Assembly (NCBI RefSeq): GCF_001571775.1
Contig: NZ_LRVM01000001.1
Coordinates: forward strand, 62,001 to 126,000
Direction: 5' to 3'
DNA length: 64,000 bases
DNA from: Anaerotignum neopropionicum
Lineage (GTDB): Bacteria; Bacillota; Clostridia; Lachnospirales; Anaerotignaceae
This document shows, one piece after another, positions 17,435-25,727 of the stretch. The notes under the pieces are model-generated. The model made no database searches and was not told where the DNA came from. It worked only from the letters and a program-made list of their open reading frames with translations. Positions within the stretch are counted from its first letter, which is position 1, and each line of letters begins with the position of its first letter. A program made the translations under genes and the position numbers.

Positions 17435-17440
17435 CAATAA
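17425..17440. promoter_or_regulatory. Candidate Rex operator
   Basis: TTATTGTCAACAATAA is a 16-base palindrome with mismatches only at the two central positions. It covers the rex -35 box and lies between the divergent rex and ABC-F genes. It resembles the TTGT...ACAA core of Rex operators, but is not an exact consensus match. Confidence 0.5.
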
Positions 17441-17510
17441 CTCTTTTATTCTCGCCGCATTTCTGCTATCATTATACTTGTATCCCCAGAAAAAACGGAG
17501 GACAAAAATA

Positions 17511-19427
17511 ATGATACTTGCATGTAAACAATTACACAAAGCTTATGGGATTGATGTCATTTTAGACAAAATCACCTTTCACCTGGAGGAGAAGGAAAAA
17601 GCCGCCATTGTCGGGGTAAACGGCGCCGGTAAAACAACTTTATTCCGTGTGTTAACAGGAGAAACCCCTGCCGACCACGGAGAATTTTATATCAAAAAGG
17701 ATGCTTCCCTTGGTTATATGGCTCAAAATCAGCAAATCGAAAGCAGCCGCACAATCTATGAAGAAATGCTATCGGTTTTCCAAAAAATATTGGAAACCGA
17801 AACACTTCTTCGTGAAATGGAAAACGAAATGGGACGCCTTCTGGGACAAGAATTGTCCGACAAGATGGAGGAATATTCCTTTTTGCAGCATTTTTTTGAG
17901 CAAAATGACGGATATAGCTATCAAAGCCGCTTGCGCGGGGTGCTCAAGGGTCTTGGCTTTGGCGAGGAAGATTTTAATCGCCCTTTGACCCAGCTTTCCG
18001 GCGGGCAGAAAACCCGAATCTACCTTGGCAAGCTTTTGCTCTCCAAGCCTGATATTTTGCTTCTTGACGAGCCTACAAACCACCTGGACATTGCCTCCAT
18101 CGAATGGCTGGAGGATTTTTTAAGGGGCTATGAAGGGGCTGTTCTAATTATTTCCCACGATCGCTATTTTTTGGATAGAATCGTTACAAAGGTTGTGGAA
18201 ATCGAAAACAAAAAATCCAATGTTTATAACGGTAATTACAGCTTTTATTTTAATCAAAAGGAAATCAACAGAGATGTTCAGCAAAAAGCCTTTGACACGC
18301 AGCAAAAGGAGCTGAAGCGTCAAGAAGATGTCATTCGTACCCTTCGTGCCTTCAATCGGGAAAAATCAATCAAGCGCGCTGAAAGCCGCGAAAAGGCACT
18401 GGATAAAATTGAGCGTGTGGATCGGCCCGATTCTTTGCCGGATCATATGCGCTTAACCTTAACCCCGCTGATTACAAGTGGTAACGATGTACTTCATGCA
18501 GAAGAACTCTCCAAGACTTACGGCGGAAACAAAATATTCCAAAATGTGGGTTTTGATGTAAGGCGGGGAGAAAAAGCTGCAATCATCGGCCCAAACGGCG
18601 TAGGTAAATCCACACTGTTTAAGATGCTTTTGCGAGAGGTTGCCTCAGACAGCGGAATCATTCGCTTGGGCACCAATGTTCATGTTGGCTACTACGATCA
18701 GGAACAGCAAAAGCTGGACGAATCCAAAACAATTTTCAGTGAAATTGCTGATACCTACCCCAACCTAACGGCGGGACAAATCAGAAATGTTTTGGCCGCC
18801 TTTGTATTTACCAACGATGAAGTCTTTAAGCCCATTGCCGCTTTAAGCGGTGGAGAAAAAGGGCGGGTCTCCTTAGCAAAAATCATGCTCTCCAAGGCAA
18901 ATTTACTTATGCTGGATGAGCCTACAAACCATTTAGATATGTTTTCCAAGGAAGTTTTGGAGAATGCCTTAAACTGCTACGAAGGAACCGTTGTCTATAT
19001 CTCCCACGACCGTTATTTTATCAATAAAACAGCGGAAAAGATTCTGGAATTAACACCCAATGGCGTAGTAGAATATGCCGGAAATTATGATTATTATCTG
19101 GAGAAAAAAGCGGATTACCTGCGCAATGAAGCAGAAAAGGCAAAGGATGCCGGCAGCACTTCCCTTGCCCCCACGCCAAATACCAGTGAAACAAAGACGG
19201 ATTGGCTAAAGCAAAAGGAACAACAGGCGGCAGAACGAAAATTGGCGGCAAAAATTTCTCGTTTGGAGCAAGAAATTGAGAAAACCGAAACCGCCATCGC
19301 AAAAGCCGACGATAACATGGCGCTGGCCAGCACAGACTATACCAAGGCGCAGCAGATTTTCGAAGAAAAAATCAAACTGGAAGAAAAATTAGAGCTTCTT
19401 TACGCCCAGTGGGAGGAGCTTCAATAA
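17511..19427 (+). CDS. ABC-F family ATPase (YdiF/Uup-like)
   Basis: About 638 residues with two ABC domains and no membrane segments. Walker A motifs are GVNGAGKTT and GPNGVGKST, signatures are LSGGQKTR and LSGGEKGR, and both Walker B regions end DEPTNHLD. The linker between domains (about 225-310, rich in K/R/E) is the P-site tRNA interaction motif region of ABC-F proteins. The C-terminal 100 residues form a charged coiled coil. ABC-F proteins act on ribosomes in translation rescue or antibiotic protection; this architecture is that of housekeeping YdiF-type members. ATG 17511 has GGAGG about 9 bases upstream. It is followed by the TPR-like membrane protein gene with a 17-base gap. Confidence 0.92.
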   Translation: MILACKQLHKAYGIDVILDKITFHLEEKEKAAIVGVNGAGKTTLFRVLTGETPADHGEFYIKKDASLGYMAQNQQIESSRTIYEEMLSVFQKILETETLLREMENEMGRLLGQELSDKMEEYSFLQHFFEQNDGYSYQSRLRGVLKGLGFGEEDFNRPLTQLSGGQKTRIYLGKLLLSKPDILLLDEPTNHLDIASIEWLEDFLRGYEGAVLIISHDRYFLDRIVTKVVEIENKKSNVYNGNYSFYFNQKEINRDVQQKAFDTQQKELKRQEDVIRTLRAFNREKSIKRAESREKALDKIERVDRPDSLPDHMRLTLTPLITSGNDVLHAEELSKTYGGNKIFQNVGFDVRRGEKAAIIGPNGVGKSTLFKMLLREVASDSGIIRLGTNVHVGYYDQEQQKLDESKTIFSEIADTYPNLTAGQIRNVLAAFVFTNDEVFKPIAALSGGEKGRVSLAKIMLSKANLLMLDEPTNHLDMFSKEVLENALNCYEGTVVYISHDRYFINKTAEKILELTPNGVVEYAGNYDYYLEKKADYLRNEAEKAKDAGSTSLAPTPNTSETKTDWLKQKEQQAAERKLAAKISRLEQEIEKTETAIAKADDNMALASTDYTKAQQIFEEKIKLEEKLELLYAQWEELQ

Positions 19428-19444
19428 ACAAAGGAGGAAGTCAA

Positions 19445-20110
19445 ATGAGAATAATATATGTTTTATTTTTATTGTTGGTTTTGGTTATTTTTGGAGGAGG
19501 CAATGTTTTAGGGAAAAATGCAGACATTTTATATTATGTAGTCATCCTTGCTATCGGGGTGGGCGGTGCGTATTATGCATTTTGGTTTAAAAAATTCGCA
19601 CAAAAGGTGAATGCTCTTTTGCCCCTTATTGAAACAGAGCCCGACACTTATATTGCAGAAACGGAAAAGTTGCTGGAAGGAAGGCTCCCAACCAACATCC
19701 GTTCAATGTTGATTATGAATATTGCCGTTGCTTATATGGAAAAGAACGATTTTATCACAGCAAAGCAAAAATTAAAAAGAATTAACAGCGGTGCATTAAA
19801 AAAAGCAAATGGTGCCGTTTATTTTTTAAACCTTGCCTATGTTTTAATCCATCTTGGGGAAAACGAATCGGCAATGGAGATTATCAAAAAATATAAAAAA
19901 CGAATTCTTAGTCTGCCCATGGGTGGAAATTTACCCCGCTTAATTGCCTTTGTACAAATTTTTGAAGCAATGCAGGAAGGCAAATGGGCAGAGGCAAATG
20001 AAAAAATGAAAAGCAGTAAAGAAAGCTGGCCGGATAGGGTTACCGGCGTGGATTTTTCTTTTTTGGAAGCACAATTGGCAAAGCACGAAAATGCCGACAA
20101 AGAAATTTAG
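19445..20110 (+). CDS. Membrane-anchored helical-repeat protein, function unknown
   Basis: 221 residues. Two hydrophobic helices at the N-terminus (about 1-20 and 28-47) are followed by a soluble region whose pattern of paired helices (IAVAYMEKNDFITAKQKL, LAYVLIHLGENESAMEII) resembles tetratricopeptide repeats. Such repeats mediate protein contacts; the partner is unknown. ATG 19445 has AAAGGAGG 7-8 bases upstream and lies 17 bases after the ABC-F gene, so the two are probably co-transcribed. A MITE-like repeat begins directly after its stop codon. Confidence 0.75.
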   Translation: MRIIYVLFLLLVLVIFGGGNVLGKNADILYYVVILAIGVGGAYYAFWFKKFAQKVNALLPLIETEPDTYIAETEKLLEGRLPTNIRSMLIMNIAVAYMEKNDFITAKQKLKRINSGALKKANGAVYFLNLAYVLIHLGENESAMEIIKKYKKRILSLPMGGNLPRLIAFVQIFEAMQEGKWAEANEKMKSSKESWPDRVTGVDFSFLEAQLAKHENADKEI

Positions 20111-20219
20111 GGAAGCCCTGATTTCATGGTGGGTATACTGACAGCGGAAGATTTTTTTGATGACGTCCAAACGGAAAATTTATCGATTCGCTATGATCAC
20201 GAAATTATCCAGTACCTTC
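20111..20219. repeat. Shortened copy of the MITE-like element
   Basis: It starts GGAAGCCCTGATTT, as at 3406, and shares the interior GACGTCCAA...AAAATTTA..GATT and CACG-AAT-ATC-AGT blocks with that copy, but lacks about 50 internal bases. Its right end is degraded. It abuts the preceding stop codon. Confidence 0.5.
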
Positions 20220-20230
20220 ATCGGCATGAA

Positions 20231-20270
20231 AAAACAGGCTGTAATGGAAAACTCCACTACAGCCTGTTTC
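20231..20270 (-). terminator. Terminator after the DUF1858 gene
   Basis: AAACAGGCTGTA pairs with TACAGCCTGTTT; on the minus strand a run of six T follows. Confidence 0.7.
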
Positions 20271-20307
20271 AATTCCCGCTCAAAAACACTGTGCATTTAC
20301 CACAGAA

Positions 20308-20514
20308 TTATTCGCCTTTGTTTGCCAAATAATCATTGATATCCTGCATAAGCTTTTCCACATCCATACCATGTACCATGCTTGCCTCTTCCAAGGTTTC
20401 GCCGGCTGCCGAGGGGCATCCAACACAGTGCATCCCATTTCCCATTAAAATTGCAGCTGCACCTCTATCCATCATTAAAAGTTCACCAATCGTCATATCC
20501 TTCGTCGCTTTCAT
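20308..20514 (-). CDS. DUF1858 redox-disulfide protein
   Basis: 68 residues. It matches the small DUF1858 family (also described as hybrid-cluster-protein-associated redox disulfide domain). The features are an N-terminal [23 protein letters not shown] segment and the invariant CVGCP with Cys30 and Cys33 spaced as CxxC. Family members are proposed to take part in thiol or redox chemistry in anaerobes, but no reaction is established. AGGAGG precedes the ATG. Nearest neighbours are a zinc-ribbon protein and a membrane protein, with no hybrid-cluster-protein gene in view. Confidence 0.88.
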   Translation of the reverse strand: MKATKDMTIGELLMMDRGAAAILMGNGMHCVGCPSAAGETLEEASMVHGMDVEKLMQDINDYLANKGE

Positions 20515-20592
20515 TTTAATTCCTCCTCATTTATATTTTTTCTGTTAAGTATTCTGTCAAAAACCACTTATAAATATTAATTCTTTAAATTT

Positions 20593-20796
20593 TTATGTTT
20601 GAACTTCTGGAATATCCAAAATCAGCTTTCGACAATAGGGGCAAATATCACCCTTTATTTTTACGCTGCCCATATAGCTTTTTGCCAACAGGTATTCTTG
20701 CTTTTTGCCACGCTCGTCTTCCGCCTTCCAAATGAAATATCTTCCCGATTCCAAGCTCCCCTCGGTCATTTCTTCACCGCAAAAAGGGCATTTCAT
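20593..20796 (-). CDS. Small zinc-ribbon protein (DUF6487-like)
   Basis: 67 residues with two CxxC pairs, CPFC near the start and CPYC near residue 55, which could bind one zinc ion. Between them lies a basic, aromatic stretch. Similar small PF20097-type proteins are frequent in clostridia and have no known function. ATG 20796 is preferred over ATG 20805 because AGGAG would directly touch the latter. It ends the operon lepB - membrane protein - this gene, with 12 bases to the upstream gene. Confidence 0.7.
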   Translation of the reverse strand: MKCPFCGEEMTEGSLESGRYFIWKAEDERGKKQEYLLAKSYMGSVKIKGDICPYCRKLILDIPEVQT

Positions 20797-20808
20797 ACCT
20801 ACCATCTC

Positions 20809-21183
20809 CTATTCTGCCATGGCAGACGCAGAAACCTTTGATACGCCTGTAACTTTTCCGTCTATAAAAGTAAAAGATAAAAATTCTTCCTCACCTTCTC
20901 TATCTCCAAACAAGCCTTTGGGCGTACCCAAATAGTAGAGCATTTCCGCTTCCTTCCTCTGATCAGGCTCACCTAAGTATTCCACCAACTCTTCTTCGGA
21001 AAGATCATTCACAATGGTACGATCAAAAAAATTGTCTACAATCGCCTGCCTGCTGTTGCCTTCGTAGTTTACCCATTTTTCTTTGGTAAAATCCTTGTAG
21101 CTGTTCCACAACTGTCCGCCCACAAAAGCCACAACCACCAAAAACCCAAGAAACACTAAAAGCAGCTTATCCTTTTTCTTCAT
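20809..21183 (-). CDS. Membrane-anchored or secreted protein, function unknown
   Basis: 124 residues. An N-terminal hydrophobic helix (about 7-25) acts as signal anchor, and the rest is predicted to be outside. The segment LSEEELVEYLGEPDQ followed by LYYLGTP and FLSFTFIDGKVTGVSK has the layout of small SmpA/BamE-like folds, in which a short helix is followed by antiparallel strands. No catalytic motif is visible. It lies 15 bases after the signal peptidase gene on the same strand. Confidence 0.7.
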   Translation of the reverse strand: MKKKDKLLLVFLGFLVVVAFVGGQLWNSYKDFTKEKWVNYEGNSRQAIVDNFFDRTIVNDLSEEELVEYLGEPDQRKEAEMLYYLGTPKGLFGDREGEEEFLSFTFIDGKVTGVSKVSASAMAE

Positions 21184-21198
21184 TTTCCATCCCCCCGA

Positions 21199-21723
21199 TT
21201 AAGAAATCCATTTGAAACCCTTGAAGTAACGCAACTTAACCTTACCTAAAATTGCATCCGGCTCTACAAACTGATTTTCCCAATATCGGGCATCCAGCGA
21301 TCTGTTTCGGTTGTCCCCCAGCATAAAATAACAATCCTGGGGTATCTCGTAGGGCCCAAAATTCCCCTGAGTGATTTCTTTGATATAGGGCTCCTCCAGC
21401 GCTTCGCCATTCACATAAACGTTTCCGTTTTCTATGACGACTTCATCACCGCCCACGCCGATAATGCGCTTTACATACAAGGTTTTGCCCTCGGGATCAT
21501 CTGGATAACGGAATACAACCACATCCCCTCTTTCCGGATCATCAAACCAATATGACGTACGCATGGCCAAAATACGATCTCCCGGCATAATCGTGTTTTC
21601 CATGGAACCTGTAGGAACCTCCGCATTTACAATGAGAAATTTATTCACCAGCACAGCTAATATTATGGCCAATAAAACAGTCTTGATCCAACTGATGATT
21701 TCCCTCTTTATCGTACCGCTCAC
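21199..21723 (-). CDS. lepB: Signal peptidase I
   Basis: 174 residues, the short Gram-positive (Sip) form. One N-terminal transmembrane helix (about 12-34) anchors a catalytic domain outside the membrane. The nucleophile is Ser40 in VPTGSMENTI and the general base is Lys85 in LYVKRIIG. GDVVVF and the C-terminal YFMLGDNRNRSLDARYW complete the family boxes. It cleaves signal peptides of exported proteins such as those encoded elsewhere in this window. The start is GTG 21723 with AAAGGAG upstream. It is the first gene of a three-gene minus-strand operon. Confidence 0.95.
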   Translation of the reverse strand: MSGTIKREIISWIKTVLLAIILAVLVNKFLIVNAEVPTGSMENTIMPGDRILAMRTSYWFDDPERGDVVVFRYPDDPEGKTLYVKRIIGVGGDEVVIENGNVYVNGEALEEPYIKEITQGNFGPYEIPQDCYFMLGDNRNRSLDARYWENQFVEPDAILGKVKLRYFKGFKWIS

Positions 21724-21748
21724 ATACCCATCTCCTTTGGGATAATAT

Positions 21749-22672
21749 TTATTTTAAGAACCCATTGATAATTTGGGCTTCCGCTTCTTTTTCCGTCAAA
21801 CCCAAGGTCATGAGCTTTGTCAACTGCTCTCCTGCAATTTTACCAATAGCCGCCTCATGAATCAGCGTAGCATCTACGTTATTGGCAATAATTTCCGGCT
21901 CTGCCGCAACAATGCCGTTATCCATGATGATGGCATCACATTCAGAATGGCCATAGCAAGCATTCTCACCGCAAAGCTTGGAGCGAAACAGTTGTCTGGA
22001 ATTGTCTCTGGCAACAGAACGGGAAATCAGCTTTGCGCTGCTGCCCTCGCCTTCTAAATCAACGTCAAAGGAGGTTTCCGCATACTGGGAACCATGGGTC
22101 ATAATTTTTTCCTTGATTACAACCGTTGCACCGGCGGCCAGCTTTGCGCTGGAGATTCGGTTTGTGGAGTCCACGCCCTTCAACTGCACAGTATCCATCT
22201 CAATATAGCTGTTATCCTCTGCTATAATATGCGTTTGGGGATTGATGATATTCTGCCCATCTCCCTCCCCTTCTCCAATATGCTTTTCAACATATTTCAT
22301 GATTGCATTTTTGCCTACATAAAAACGATGAATGCCATCATGCTGGGATATACCACTGCCGCAATTATGAATCCCGCATCCTGCAACAATGGTTACATCG
22401 GCATCCTCTCCGATATGAAAATCATTGTATACTACATCATGCATATCTGTTTCCGTCACCAACGCAGGAATATGCACACTTTCATTTTTTGTCCCCGGCT
22501 TAATATAAATATCAATGCCGGAACCATCCGCCTTGGGAATAATCTGAATATTTTTTGTGGAACTACTCCCCGCGCTTTTGCCGTTATTGCGAATATTAAA
22601 CGCTCCCGTGGTAGGTATGGTTTGAATTCCCGCCACCTCAGAGAGCAAATTTTTTATTACATCACTCAACAT
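21749..22672 (-). CDS. sufB: SufB/SufD-family Fe-S cluster scaffold (minimal SufCB type)
   Basis: 307 residues, shorter than SufB (about 465) because the N-terminal region is reduced. The beta-helix core and C-terminal helices of the SufBD family are present. Examples are GCGIHNCGSGISQHDGIHRFY, ENACYGHSECDAI, and the closing HEAAIGKIAGEQLTKLMTLGLTEKEAEAQIINGFL. With the adjacent SufC ATPase it forms an ABC-type scaffold that assembles Fe-S clusters. No sufS, sufU or second sufBD gene is nearby, so this fits the two-gene SmsCB-like arrangement of strict anaerobes. ATG 22672 is preferred to 22717, because AAGGAGG lies 9 bases before 22672 and the longer form would run into sufC. Confidence 0.88.
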   Translation of the reverse strand: MLSDVIKNLLSEVAGIQTIPTTGAFNIRNNGKSAGSSSTKNIQIIPKADGSGIDIYIKPGTKNESVHIPALVTETDMHDVVYNDFHIGEDADVTIVAGCGIHNCGSGISQHDGIHRFYVGKNAIMKYVEKHIGEGEGDGQNIINPQTHIIAEDNSYIEMDTVQLKGVDSTNRISSAKLAAGATVVIKEKIMTHGSQYAETSFDVDLEGEGSSAKLISRSVARDNSRQLFRSKLCGENACYGHSECDAIIMDNGIVAAEPEIIANNVDATLIHEAAIGKIAGEQLTKLMTLGLTEKEAEAQIINGFLK

Positions 22673-22676
22673 GGCA

Positions 22677-23387
22677 TTATACCTCCTTAAAATACTTACA
22701 GCCCAAATCCACGCCAAATAATCCGGGCAAAACCTCTTCTTTTGTTCCTACCTGGGAAACTTGTCCACCGCTGATTACCACAATCTGATCTGCAATGTTT
22801 AAAATCCGCTCCTGATGAGAAATAATCAAAATAGAACCCCTGACTTCCGCATGCATTTTTTCAAATACATCAATTAAATTTTTAAAGCTCCACAGGTCAA
22901 TGCCCGCCTCCGGCTCATCAAAAAGGGTAAGCTTTGTTTTTCTTGCCATAACCGTTGCAATTTCAATACGCTTTAATTCGCCGCCGGAAAGGCTGCCGTT
23001 AATCTCACGGTCAATATAGTCCTTTGCACAAAGACCAACCTCCGATAAATATTGACATACCGAGATTGTGCTCATTTTTTTACCGCTGGCAAGGGTAATC
23101 AGATCCTTTACCGTAACGCCTTTAAAGCGAACAGGCTGTTGAAAAGCAAAGCTGATGCCCGAATTGGCACGTTTTGTAATGCTCCAATCGGTAATGTCTT
23201 TTCCATCCAGCAAAATCTGACCGCTGTCGGGCTTTTGAATCCCTGCAATAATTTTAGCCAAGCTTGATTTTCCACCACCATTTGGCCCTGTCATTACCAC
23301 AAATTTTTCATTCTCAATAACCAAATTAATATTTTTTAATATTTCTTTCCCATCTGCTGAAAAAGAAACATTTTTCAACTCCAACAT
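22677..23387 (-). CDS. sufC: SufC Fe-S assembly ATPase
   Basis: 236 residues. It is a soluble ABC ATPase that powers the SufB-type scaffold. Walker A is GPNGGGKSS, the signature is LSGGELKRIEIATVMAR, Walker B is LTLFDEPEAGIDLWS, and the switch His is in IISHQERIL. The EAGID-W variant of the Walker B/D-loop is typical of SufC. ATG 23387 has GGAGG 7 bases upstream. The sufB-like gene follows 4 bases later. Confidence 0.92.
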   Translation of the reverse strand: MLELKNVSFSADGKEILKNINLVIENEKFVVMTGPNGGGKSSLAKIIAGIQKPDSGQILLDGKDITDWSITKRANSGISFAFQQPVRFKGVTVKDLITLASGKKMSTISVCQYLSEVGLCAKDYIDREINGSLSGGELKRIEIATVMARKTKLTLFDEPEAGIDLWSFKNLIDVFEKMHAEVRGSILIISHQERILNIADQIVVISGGQVSQVGTKEEVLPGLFGVDLGCKYFKEV

Positions 23388-23598
23388 ACGCTATCCTCCG
23401 TTTCAAAGGCTCATGCCTTTTTGTTTTGCAAATTCATAGAAAAACGCTATCCTAAATTATAGCAATTTTCCAAAGAGACTGTCAATATTTTTCCGTTTTT
23501 TTAGCGATTTTCCTGTATAAAAACCACCTTTTCTTTTTTGCTTCTCTATATTACAATAGTATAGATACAAAATCAAACATAAAAAAGGAGGGCACCTC

Positions 23599-24171
23599 AT
23601 GCTCGGCTTTCATACGGACGGAATTCGTCTTTTTGGCGCATCCCCTCAACTTATTTCTTTACTAAAACAGAGAAAATTGCCCATTGCTTCTGAAATTACA
23701 GGCAATACCTTGGTATTTGCAATCAATGAAACAAATATACTAACAAAAAAATTATACGCCACTTCCTTCTTTGCAGGAGAAACCCCGTGGTTTGTCTGCA
23801 CTGTGGGTGATTTTCCTCGTCCCACCCAAAATACCCTGCCCTTTCAACAAGAAGCAGACCTGGCTGATTTTATTACAGCAATTTATTATGCCTCCCAAGG
23901 GTTTTTACACCTGGATTTTGAGCTTTCCGAGCTAAAGGAACGGCTTTCAGAGGAAAAGGGTAAAAAAATCATTGCCCTTTGTGAGGAGGATTTTGGTAAA
24001 ATTCCCAAGGACGCCTTTGCCATGTGCTTTTGCTTTTCCAACGGCGGTTTTATGGAAAGTGACCAACTATTTGTAAAATTAACAAAAGAATTTGGTATGG
24101 ATATGGGTAAAGTTTTATTGGCGGGTACTTTTGACTCAAAATACCACTTTACCCGTGCTTTTGTTTTGTAA
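23599..24171 (+). CDS. Hypothetical protein, unrecognised
   Basis: 190 residues, soluble, no signal peptide. It starts with ATG 23599 after a strong AAAAGGAGG site. The sequence is rich in aromatic residues with predicted mixed alpha/beta character. A segment near 115-135 (ELSELKERLSEEKGKKII) is a likely amphipathic helix, and three cysteines are scattered. I recognise no family. It stands alone between divergent sufC and the THF-riboswitch promoter of folT, which begins 10 bases after its stop. Confidence 0.7.
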   Translation: MLGFHTDGIRLFGASPQLISLLKQRKLPIASEITGNTLVFAINETNILTKKLYATSFFAGETPWFVCTVGDFPRPTQNTLPFQQEADLADFITAIYYASQGFLHLDFELSELKERLSEEKGKKIIALCEEDFGKIPKDAFAMCFCFSNGGFMESDQLFVKLTKEFGMDMGKVLLAGTFDSKYHFTRAFVL

Positions 24172-24180
24172 AAAAGCCTA

Positions 24181-24209
24181 TTTACCCAATACAAAAAGAG
24201 TGCTAGAAT
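24181..24209 (+). promoter_or_regulatory. Promoter of the THF-riboswitch/folT transcript
   Basis: TTTACC (24181-24186), a 17-base spacer and TAGAAT (24204-24209), the last preceded by TGC as an extended -10. Confidence 0.55.
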
Positions 24210-24243
24210 AATTTTGCATGGAAAAGAAAATCCATGTGCAAAT

Positions 24244-24343
24244 ACAGAGTAGGGCTTTGTGCGTTAAGTGTCTTGTGGACGGGGAGTTGCCACAGGAACG
24301 AAAAGGATTTTCCTTGCGGTACAAACCCCGCATCCCGCTGTCA
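24244..24343 (+). ncRNA. Tetrahydrofolate (THF) riboswitch
   Basis: The conserved blocks of the folate riboswitch are present in order: ACAGAGTAG, GCGTTAAGTGTC, GGACGGGGAGTTGCCACAGG, AACGAAAAGG, CCTTGCGGT and CCGCATCCCGCTGTC. Base pairing GACGGG/CCCGC closes the long-range core. The downstream gene is a folate transporter, as expected for this RNA class, which lowers expression when THF is abundant. Confidence 0.92.
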
Positions 24344-24377
24344 AATAATGAAGAAGCAATTCCTCTTTATTATCACA

Positions 24378-24440
24378 GCAACCCCAGAATGTCTGGGGAT
24401 ATTTGCGTATTTATCACGATAATGAAGGGGTTTTTTATTT
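24378..24440 (+). promoter_or_regulatory. Expression platform of the THF riboswitch
   Basis: CCCCAGA-ATG-TCTGGGG (about 24382-24398) can form a local hairpin, while the same AACCCC can instead pair with GGGGTT just before a T-run (about 24426-24440). These look like competing antiterminator and terminator folds; the assignment is inference. Confidence 0.5.
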
Positions 24441-24480
24441 TCAAAAAGACCCCGAACCAACAAAAAGGAGGTCCTTTTTC

Positions 24481-24993
24481 ATGCAACAAACATTTTCCAA
24501 CACCCATCGCCTTGTGATTATGGCTCTTTTGGTGGCAATCTCCGTTATTCTGTCCCGTTTTCTCTCTATTGCTGCTTGGAATTTAAAAATCGGGTTTGCC
24601 TTTGCGCCGATCGCTTTGGCGGGGATTCTTTTGGGGCCCATTCCCGCAGCAATCGTGGCTGCAGTGGCGGATTTTCTTGGGGCAACACTATTCCCCATCG
24701 GACAATATTTTCCAGGGTTTACCTTTACCGCTTTTTTAACGGGTATCCTATTTGGCATTTTTCTCTACAAAAAAGCAGATATGAAAAATATCGTGATTTC
24801 CGCAGTTATAACCCAAATAATTGGCTCACTGCTTTTAAACACCCTATGGATTTCCATGTTGTACGGAACCCCATTCTTGGCTTTGCTGCCTACACGCATT
24901 GTGCAAACTTGTGTTATGATTGTAATTCAAGTTATTGTAGTTCGCATTTTGGCAGGCTATGCGCCCCAAATTTATAAAATGCAAAAAGCGTAA
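24481..24993 (+). CDS. folT: ECF folate transporter S component FolT
   Basis: 170 residues, about six hydrophobic helices. It is the substrate-capture subunit that works with a shared ECF energising module (not in this window) to import folate. FolT/ECF features are VAISVILSRFLSIAAWNLKIGFAFAPIALAG and DFLGATLFPIGQYFPGFTFTAFLTG. The upstream THF riboswitch confirms the substrate. ATG 24481 follows AAGGAGG. A longer in-frame form from 24403 would run through the expression platform and is rejected. Confidence 0.93.
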   Translation: MQQTFSNTHRLVIMALLVAISVILSRFLSIAAWNLKIGFAFAPIALAGILLGPIPAAIVAAVADFLGATLFPIGQYFPGFTFTAFLTGILFGIFLYKKADMKNIVISAVITQIIGSLLLNTLWISMLYGTPFLALLPTRIVQTCVMIVIQVIVVRILAGYAPQIYKMQKA

Positions 24994-25073
24994 GCATTTA
25001 AGGGCAGAAAAACCATATTTCAATTTGTTAAATATTCAAGAAAACATAGGATTTCCCCTTGTTTTAAAAACAC

Positions 25074-25118
25074 AAAAAGCTGTTGGCAAGTAATCTCCCC
25101 AGCCAACAGCTTTTTTTA
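25074..25118. terminator. Bidirectional terminator between folT and ogt
   Basis: AAAAAGCTGTTGGC pairs with GCCAACAGCTTTTT and is followed by T-runs on both strands. It overlaps the ogt stop codon. Confidence 0.85.
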
Positions 25119-25583
25119 TTTTTGATTTTTCACCTCATGCTCCAACAAAAAAACCTTTTTTTCCAGCCCTCCGCCATAGCCTACCAGCTTGCCATTGCTA
25201 CCGATTACCCGATGACAAGGGATGATAATGGCTATTGAGTTTTTATTGTTCGCCATGCCAACGGCTCTAGCGGCTTTTGGGTTACCGATTCGCCTTGCAA
25301 CCTCACCATAGGAAGCAGTCGTACCAAAGGGTATTTCTTGCAATGCCTGCCACACCTTTTTTTGAAATTCTGTTCCCTTAAGCTTTAATGGCAAAGAAAA
25401 GGTTGTTCTTTGGCCTTGGAAGTATTCTTCCAGCTGTTCCTCCGCCTGTTCAAGCAAAGGTGTTTTTTCTATAATATAAGGCGTTTTTATTGCCTCCTGA
25501 AAGGACAAACGGATAAGGAAGCCTTCCTCTTCGCCCAAAACCAGGGTGCCAATTGGGCTATGGTAAAAAAATATTTTCTCCAA
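25116..25583 (-). CDS. ogt: Methylated-DNA--protein-cysteine methyltransferase
   Basis: 155 residues. It removes alkyl groups from O6-alkylguanine by transfer to its own cysteine. The active site IIPCHRVIGSNGKLVGYGGG holds Cys123, and the DNA-binding helix-turn-helix (IPFGTTASYGEVARRIGNPKAARAVG) precedes it. The N-terminal ribonuclease-like domain (1-65) is present, so the protein is full length. The start is TTG 25583 after GAGGGG. It lies downstream of the endonuclease IV gene (another DNA repair enzyme) with a 144-base gap that holds no recognised feature. Confidence 0.94.
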   Translation of the reverse strand: MEKIFFYHSPIGTLVLGEEEGFLIRLSFQEAIKTPYIIEKTPLLEQAEEQLEEYFQGQRTTFSLPLKLKGTEFQKKVWQALQEIPFGTTASYGEVARRIGNPKAARAVGMANNKNSIAIIIPCHRVIGSNGKLVGYGGGLEKKVFLLEHEVKNQK

Positions 25584-25727
25584 CTCAACCCCTCTTTTCT
25601 GCGTGGTAATTCTGTTGTATCAAATACAAATTCTGGGGACTCTGTCCTAGCCCCTGCAAGCCTGTGCGAAACTTGATTTTTATAAACGGTGGATGCTGAG
25701 GAAGCGCTCAGTGTTACCTTAGATTCT

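Noticed and set aside
22094-22690. 198-residue open frame antisense to the sufB-like gene
   Set aside because: Entirely within a conserved gene; no start signal or recognised motif.
24403-24480. Upstream extension of folT
   Set aside because: It would begin inside the THF riboswitch expression platform; AAGGAGG supports ATG 24481 instead.
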